Below are positions 57,921 to 64,000 of a stretch of DNA of 64,000 nucleotides, one piece after another. The stretch is from the NCBI GenBank assembly GCA_001599595.1, contig BCHH01000002.1, forward strand, positions 1,340,390 to 1,404,389, written 5' to 3'. Source of the stretch: Beverwykella pulmonaria (lineage: Eukaryota > Ascomycota > Dothideomycetes > Pleosporales > Melanommataceae). Made by a program: the position numbers and the translations under genes. Below the pieces are notes generated by a model. It saw nothing but the letters and a program-made list of their open reading frames with translations. It was not told the origin of the DNA and ran no database searches. Every line of letters begins with the position of its first letter. Within the stretch, counting starts at the first letter, position 1.

Positions 57921-59044
57921 ATGGGGAGGAGGAATTAACCACTGATATGGGTTGTAGTATATTCTCCTAACAGATGGTGGGCAAGAGATATGAAGTTAAC
58001 GTGCGAGTTTCCAAATGTTAAATAAAGTCAGATTCTCCGCAATTTTTTACTTTGCATTTCTTGCTCGGTTAGTGTTATTCAACCAAGCGAAGCTGAATGC
58101 ATGGCATACGGATATTTCTCTTCTGGCTCTGATTCTGGTGGTTGTCTCTAACAGAGTCGCTTTCCATATTTTGTAGCATTTTGTACACGAATAGAATGTG
58201 ATAGATATAAATAGCGCTCTTTTACTTGCTGTATTCTTCCCACTCTGAATCCTTGGATGGTGAATTTCTTGCTTGTACTGTCTGTGTCGGTATACCCGCC
58301 CGTGAAATGGGAAGGTATCTTGGACGCTGTTAATCGACTGCCCGTGGGTTTCGCAGAACGCTAATCCACGGCGGTGCAAGAGCGCAGGGTACGGTAAAAA
58401 GAGTATGGATTGCTTGTGACCACGAATCTTCTACGTAGCAAGGGCTAGCAGCGACGTCGAAGTCCACTACTAGCTTGCCAATTGTAGGGTTTGATTCTCG
58501 AGTTCGTCCTCCTTCTAAATTGCCGGGGCCGTATATTTATGCCTGTGCGGATCTCGCTCGCTTAATCCACACAGTCCCCCTTCTGAGTCATTGTTATCTA
58601 TAGAGCAATCCACCGTAATACCACCAGTCTGTCTAGGGACTCGCAGTTTAGGTTTAGCGCGACCCCTCGCTTATCTATATTAGGCATCGCTCCTATCCTC
58701 TCCTTCAATTTCTTCGCGTAAAAGCCTATCAATTAACTGCAACTACAGAATAACTGCTGTTACATATTTTTGTTAAACCAAAAAACCTATTAAGGAAATA
58801 GAGCTAAGAAGAAAAATCAATCGCGAATACCTCTCTCCACAGTATGCACGCGCTAGGCTAGATCGGGACAGAATATGTGAATTCCAATCAATTCCCCTGC
58901 ACTGCAACCCCCTCACACCGCCTGCCACATGTTCAACGTCAGATCATCCCGTTGAGCGATATGAGTCTCACGTCATGATGGAAGAGTCAAACAGATGATA
59001 TATACTCCAGCTTGCCCTGGACTTCCCAGGCGTCAATCGCCACA
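57921..59044. other. Intergenic, no gene recognised
   Basis: 1.1 kb, becoming AT-rich toward 58700-58830. The minus ORF at 58379-58047 (110 aa) has no motif. It marks the transition from the dense gene block to the sparse right end. Confidence 0.5.
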
Positions 59045-60059
59045 ATGAACAACACTAGTGCCAGCGCGCTCCTCCAGAAAATGCCAGCGCTAGAGCCTCC
59101 CTTCCGACGACAGCTTCTTCCCATGGAGGATAAACTAAATGCTGGATTAGAACCGGTCACACCTCTCCTCCCAGCAACATATCGCAAACGTCACACGGTC
59201 CGTCTGGTTTCTACTGACCTGCGCTCCTTCCTCGAATGCGACCTGAATATCGAGCGACTCAACTCTATCCACGACTGGTTTTGGCTTGTGGGATTTCCTA
59301 CGCCGCCACGTGCTCTTCACTACCAGCGTCTTAAAAAAAGAGAAATTATTGCCACTGAGCAGATGGATCTCCACCTTGTCTGGAGTACTGACAGGATCTT
59401 TATCAAGCCGCTGCCGCGATACCTACTCTGCCCCCACTTCTGGCGACAGTATATATGCCCGTACCGGCATCTATATCGCACGGCTCTTGGTTTCATGCTC
59501 TCGTATGTCGCACTCATCGAGCGCGAAATCGACTTTGGTCTGGGCTACCAACAACGGCCTAATCCCAGCCGATGTCACCTGGGAGGGCTGGCTGGCTTGC
59601 GCGGAGGAGATTGCAATGCAAACCAACTCCCATTTCTCAGAGTCGTTCCAAACATCTCTGGAATCTCGTGTTCTAGTGAACCCTCGGTTTTATTATGGGG
59701 AGTTGCATCTAGGCCGGCTGAATTGGGTTTACCGTCTCACCTCTAGAAACCCTCGGGGGTATCTAACCAACAACAAAACTTATGGCGCATATTTGCGCGA
59801 TAACTTTAACCTCTTAATCACATTTTTTACTTATACGACTATTGTGCTGTCAGCCATGCAAGTTGGACTCTCAACAGAATTTCTGAAAGGTAATCTCGCG
59901 TTTGATAAGGCTGCTTTTGCCTTCACGCTGTTCGCCATACTAGTTCCGTTTGCTGCTATTGGGGCCATCACCACGATACTGGTGGTCTTGTTCATGGTCA
60001 ATCTGCTCAGGGCATTGAATATCAGGGGGAAGCGAAGACGGCAAGGCGCTGGTGTATGA
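59045..60059 (+). pseudogene. Two-TM fungal protein (DUF6601-like) with a one-base frameshift
   Basis: From ATG 59045 the frame reads RYLLCPHFWRQYICPYRHLYRTALGFMLSYVALIEREIDFGL, then shifts to the next frame, which continues NNGLIPADVTWEGW, NPRFYYGELHLGRLNWVYRLT, RGYLTNNKTYGAYLRDNFN and two C-terminal TM helices (about 59800-59870 and 59910-60010). Both halves match in order a fungal family I recall as DUF6601. The shift lies at GGG 59542-59544; one G fewer restores the frame (1,014 nt, 337 aa). No intron with suitable length and phase explains it: a candidate GTATGT...CCCAG stretch is 66 nt and keeps the wrong frame. Either a genuine one-base insertion or a homopolymer sequencing error. Function of the family is unknown; the TM pair is at the C-terminus. 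Confidence 0.75.
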
Positions 60060-63000
60060 AAGGGGTTGGAAGATAAAGGCCTTCAGGCCATGGTCATCAA
60101 GTTGGCACTGTCTAATGCGTGGTCGGACTCAGCATCACTTTTCCTTGACCTTGCTTACTGTTGGTTTGTAAGAACTGAATGGGTTGAGAGACAGCGGCAT
60201 CCGGACTAGGTACGCCGGGTGTCAATTAGTTCATATGAGTTGGGTTTAATGTTGCGGGTTTTTAGAGAAAGTTTCGGCTAACGCTTTACATGAATGCTAT
60301 CCAAGCTGTGCATCGCGCTTTTCTTCGTACCGTTTGAGTTTGTGGAGAGTTAGTATATGGACTCTAGCGGGGAATGTGCTGTTGAAGTTGGGCTGTGCTT
60401 CCGGTAGCGCTCAGTAGATATTCTTGATGTCTTGCAATTGGGTATGTAGGAAATAAAAGTGTTCTGCTCATGACTTCGATTAATTTTATTAACGCGAAGA
60501 CTAACCCGGGTTTTTACTACTACACAAACAGTGACAGCTGTGCTTCGCAAGAGTTTAATACTAGCTCAATGCAGAACAGGCGACGTTGGATTTAAGAGCG
60601 ACGCCCCGAATCGTGAAGGTTCGATCAATTTGAGATTATCTTGCACCAAAGTGTAGAATGGATGCCTGAATTTCTCGGAAGTGAGACTGCAGCCTATCTC
60701 TACCATTCGTTGCCGCCGTAGTAAGCCCATAGACTCGAAGTATGACTACTTATATTAGATACTGTCACATTTGCCTCTGGAGTAAGGAAGCTGCGATTGT
60801 TGATAATGATGCTGTGATCAGCGTAGGTTCTAATGATTGCTATTGCCGAATGTGTGCCAAATCAACGGCTCGATCATATTAATGCCAATCAGTTGGCATT
60901 AATCTGCCGGTTAATCACTATCCAAACGGTTCCACTGCGAGATGAGTTCTTCTTCGGAAACTACAGCATGTTCTGACAGGCACTATATTGGTGATGATGG
61001 GAGCGTGCAGTGAGGAAACTTTGCATAAACTTCGTTAGTGCTTCTCATTGGTTGGCCCGTGTATGAGCCGGAAGTGGTGGGTAGGGGAAAGAGTAGTAAG
61101 AAGTGAGCCGTACCAACGATGCGTAGCGATATCAAAGAGATTACTCAAAACCAATACCCAAATAGATGGAACCGACGTCGGGGTCTTCCATGACTAGTGT
61201 CACCACCCGGCTTAGATACTCGTATATAATCGCCAGAAGTTTTCGATGTCCAGTTCAATACCAATCTCTCGAATACAAGGATACACAACAACAACAGCGA
61301 CTCTAATTCCCTGACGGTCTTACAGTATTCCAAGAAGCTAGTTAAGCTGCGCTGAAGGAACCAGGCGTTGAGGTGAGTGCACCACATGGATAGCTATAGT
61401 GTCACGCGTAGTTAGGGGCGATATATTAATTCAAGAACAAAGCTTATTATATTACAGCAATAAGAGTGAGCCATGTATACGTATAGGAAATAAGATGACA
61501 GAGGTATCCGTAGAGCTAGCTCGTGATATGAAGTCATTCATAGATTGCGAGGTTGCAGGGGTTGGACTCGGCTCTTTGGGTGCGAGTGACTTCAAAATCG
61601 GCGACAAAAAACCTCCAAAAAGGGAGTCAGAAGTCCCCGGACATAGACTTACTATCGTAAAGTCGAAGGAGTAAATAACTCTATTGCGGCAGATAGTGGG
61701 GATGAACTGATCAGCATTTGAAAGTCGACCTAAATAGTAACCGAGTAATTATTATAGTGAGATTGTAAACAGACATTTCGTAGTCCTCCGGAATGGTTAC
61801 CAGCTGCGATTTCCGGTTAAGCGTTATGACAAGGCTGTAAATGACGTAAATCTGATCCTTAGGGTTAGAGTAAGCTAAGTTTTATGCCATGTCCAAGAGA
61901 TTGGAAATAAATCATGTCTATCTGAATTTTGTGCTCTGTTCAAGACGATCCTGATTGTTTTGAATCTTTTGGGGCGACACATGTCACGGCGAAAGCGGTC
62001 AAACAAGGATCCTATCTCTGGATTTGACACCATTGTTGCCTCCGTCAATTCATTGATGGTGTCTAGACATAGAAATAGAACCGCAGTGCTCTTTTGAAGA
62101 TAGGCCTAATTGATTGCATATTGCTTGCAGACTAGCAATGCCATGTGGGCTAAGCATATCTCTTGGACGGACTATATCCGATGCTACCATGAGCGATGAA
62201 GCAAATTGCCTAGCACAAGCCAATAGCTCTTAAAACGCCCGTCTAGGGCGAGTGTGGAGATGAGCCCCTTGGCCTCGGCTTCATTGAAGTTATACAGGCT
62301 GGAAAGACTATGAAGCATACGGAAGCCTGGTATAGAATGTTTAAATATCTCTCTAAGCTAGACAATTACTTGGGAGGTTCCGCGATAGAGATCCTTTATT
62401 AAGCGAGCTTGTTGCATCTTTTCTGTTTTGTCCCTTGATTAATACAGATCGCATCAACCTAAAGACGCAGAGGGGACGTGAAAATGTATCCTTGCGGACA
62501 CGGGGTTCTAAGCGTTTTGCGATAGTAGGTGCAACTTAGGTTGTAGTAGAAGAGAGCGTTTGTGTGGAGGCGCAATAGAGCATTTTGGAAGGTTGCTCGT
62601 ACTTGAAGCGTCTTCCCGTCTACGAAGATGGTTGCCGCTTTCTCTGGAGAGCCCCAGGCATAGGATAAGGCAAGAAATTCTAATATGAGTCGTTAAGATC
62701 AACCTCCGCTAATTTGCAAAGGATTGGATAGCGATACTCAGCCTCTGCTTCTCTAAGTCGAGGCATTCGGACAGATCGTCGGCTTAAAAAGGCCGTATAA
62801 GTATACGTCGCCATGGAGCGATGGCCAGAAATTGAGAGGCATTCATATTGTGCAGTTGGTTTTATATCGTACTAAAATCATATGTCTACTCAGAATTTTA
62901 ATTTATCAAATTGATCGAAAGTTCGAGAATGTTAGCTCGACTCAGCGGCAAACAAGTAGCTTTGTATGAGCGCTCGCTTAGTACGTTACTCAAAGTTGAC

Positions 63001-63836
63001 TGAGTGAATCTTACTGTTTAACTTCCGCATCGTTTCCGTCCGCAACTACTCCGAAGAAGCTCTTGCTTGCTAAGAATCTATTCGAAACTATTGTTAGCTC
63101 CGAGTCCATCAATCATAGATGAATGGCATGATGCAAAAAGCCACTTTATACGACCACATAAAACGAGGCTTCCGATCCGTTTCCTTATTGGTCACATCCA
63201 TTTCCCCGCAAATGCGATGCCCTGTTTGAAAATATCTATGGACAGCCGCGTGCCCGGTCTCTTTGTGCCTTGTGTGACACCACAGGAAGCAATCGTAGAC
63301 AGAGCCAGCGAGGCGCTGACGCAAGACGTTCCTCCAGACAGTAGCACCCATTTGTTAGCCTAGTGTCCAAGAGTAAGCCTCAATTCGTGCCAGAGAAAAG
63401 AAGCAAATTTCGGGTGTCAATATACATGACTGACCTGCGTTATGGTCTTGTCCTACTCTAGCTTCCGGTCAAAATAGTGTCTAAACGAGGTCAGCTTTGT
63501 GACACCCTGAAGACCTTCTCAGAAGCCAACCTTCACATGCCACGTCAGTTCAACGCTGCGGTGAAATCTTCCTCTATTAGCCTAAGAACCTTACGTCACC
63601 TCGTGACTAATCGTTGATATTGCAAACGCTTCCCATTCGATTCAAAAAGTTCGAATCCAGTGCTTTGTTTGTCTGTCAGGAGCGGGGTTCCACACCACTC
63701 CACCACCACAACCAAATAATCAATACCAAGCTGACTCGCGTGTAGAATAGTATATATAACCTTACATTGTCTACCTCAAAAATCATGGCTATACTTACAA
63801 CCCGAGTAAGCAAGACTAGCGGTATTCTGCTCCAGG
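60060..63836. other. Gene-poor stretch, 3.8 kb
   Basis: Short ORFs only, for example plus 61399-61674 (91 aa) and plus 63067-63363 (98 aa), none with a motif, signal peptide or splice context. An 11-bp inverted repeat lies at 60878-60903. No LTR, transposase or tRNA signature was found by eye. The last 200 bp, with CACCACTCCACCACC and a TATATAA at about 63750-63756, look like a promoter for the gene starting near 63837. Confidence 0.5.
60878..60903. repeat. Perfect 11-bp inverted repeat
   Basis: ATTAATGCCAA and TTGGCATTAAT flank a 4-base spacer (TCAG). It could be a hairpin or a dimeric operator, or the inner end of a decayed element. No partner copy was noticed elsewhere in the window. Confidence 0.6.
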
Positions 63837-64000
63837 ATGGATGAACCGAACAACCACCCCCAAAAAGTTATAGACCAATCACAATGTCCTCCCGATCGAG
63901 AGGCACAACGTGCCAACTCCATAATAACGCAGTATCTACTGGAGAATGTCGCAGAGTTTCGACGACTGGCCGAGCTCCGACAGCTGGTGGATAAATCAAA
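63837..64000 (+). CDS. Start of an unidentified gene, cut by window edge
   Basis: Open from ATG 63837 to the end of the window (54 codons plus two bases). The peptide is hydrophilic, Gln- and Arg-rich, turning helical (AQRANSIITQ, ENVAEFRRLAELRQL). A TATA-like TATATAA lies about 80 bp upstream. No family can be named from this fragment. Another ATG at 63785 is in a different frame and leads to an early stop. Confidence 0.5.
   Translation, partial: MDEPNNHPQKVIDQSQCPPDREAQRANSIITQYLLENVAEFRRLAELRQLVDKS

Noticed and set aside
59503..59568. Intron (GTATGT...CTAATCCCAG) that might explain the frame change in the two-TM protein
   Set aside because: It is 66 nt, so it leaves the frame unchanged, and it would remove conserved residues; a one-base shift fits better.

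Overview
The window reads as a filamentous ascomycete (Pezizomycotina) chromosome. Genes carry short introns, mostly 45-70 bp, with GTRNGT-like donors and CTRAC/CTAAT branch motifs. A HET-domain protein, a HeLo-like protein, a CYP65-like P450 and a fungal Ty1/copia element all fit that group. Exon boundaries below were read from donor/acceptor sites, reading frame and family motifs. In every multi-exon model that is complete in the window, the exon lengths sum to a multiple of three.

Layout. 0-1.1 kb: a class 3 lipase cut by the window edge, with a possibly damaged 5' end. 2.3-11.5 kb: a host gene that would encode 915 aa, split in its third exon by a 6,278-bp LTR retrotransposon (2921-9198, identical LTRs, 5-bp target duplication, copia-type interior on the minus strand full of stop codons). 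12.5-19.5 kb: a phosphoglycerate-mutase-like protein that lacks the catalytic His, a HET protein and a HeLo-like/TPR protein, a small accessory block of the kind linked to fungal non-self recognition. 20.4-28.8 kb: housekeeping genes ISA2 (Fe-S assembly), kynureninase (NAD synthesis), DNA polymerase alpha POL1 and oligoribonuclease REX2. POL1 and REX2 share a promoter with MCB-like boxes. 29.2-33.2 kb: three Ser/Thr-rich membrane or secreted proteins in tandem. 33.7-57.9 kb: a dense conserved block with VPS35 (retromer), a Yop1/REEP-like ER-shaping protein, MGM101 (mitochondrial DNA maintenance), a P450, COA4 (complex IV assembly, four tiny exons), BPL1 (biotin ligase), an oxysterol-binding protein, phosphoglucomutase, an Asteroid-like XPG protein, a small membrane protein, a lipid-kinase-like protein and an extended SDR reductase. 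59.0-60.1 kb: a two-TM fungal protein with a one-base frameshift. 60.1-63.8 kb: a gene-poor stretch. 63.8 kb to the end: the start of an unidentified gene.

Most neighbours are functionally unrelated housekeeping genes arranged as divergent or convergent pairs, with no biosynthetic cluster. Several mitochondrial genes (ISA2, REX2, MGM101, COA4) occur but are not adjacent. The strongest observation is the retroelement insertion. Removing the element and one copy of the 5-bp duplication restores a continuous five-exon frame of exactly 916 codons. The element's LTRs show no base difference, yet its interior carries many stops at glutamine-type positions, suggesting recent insertion of an already RIP-damaged copy.
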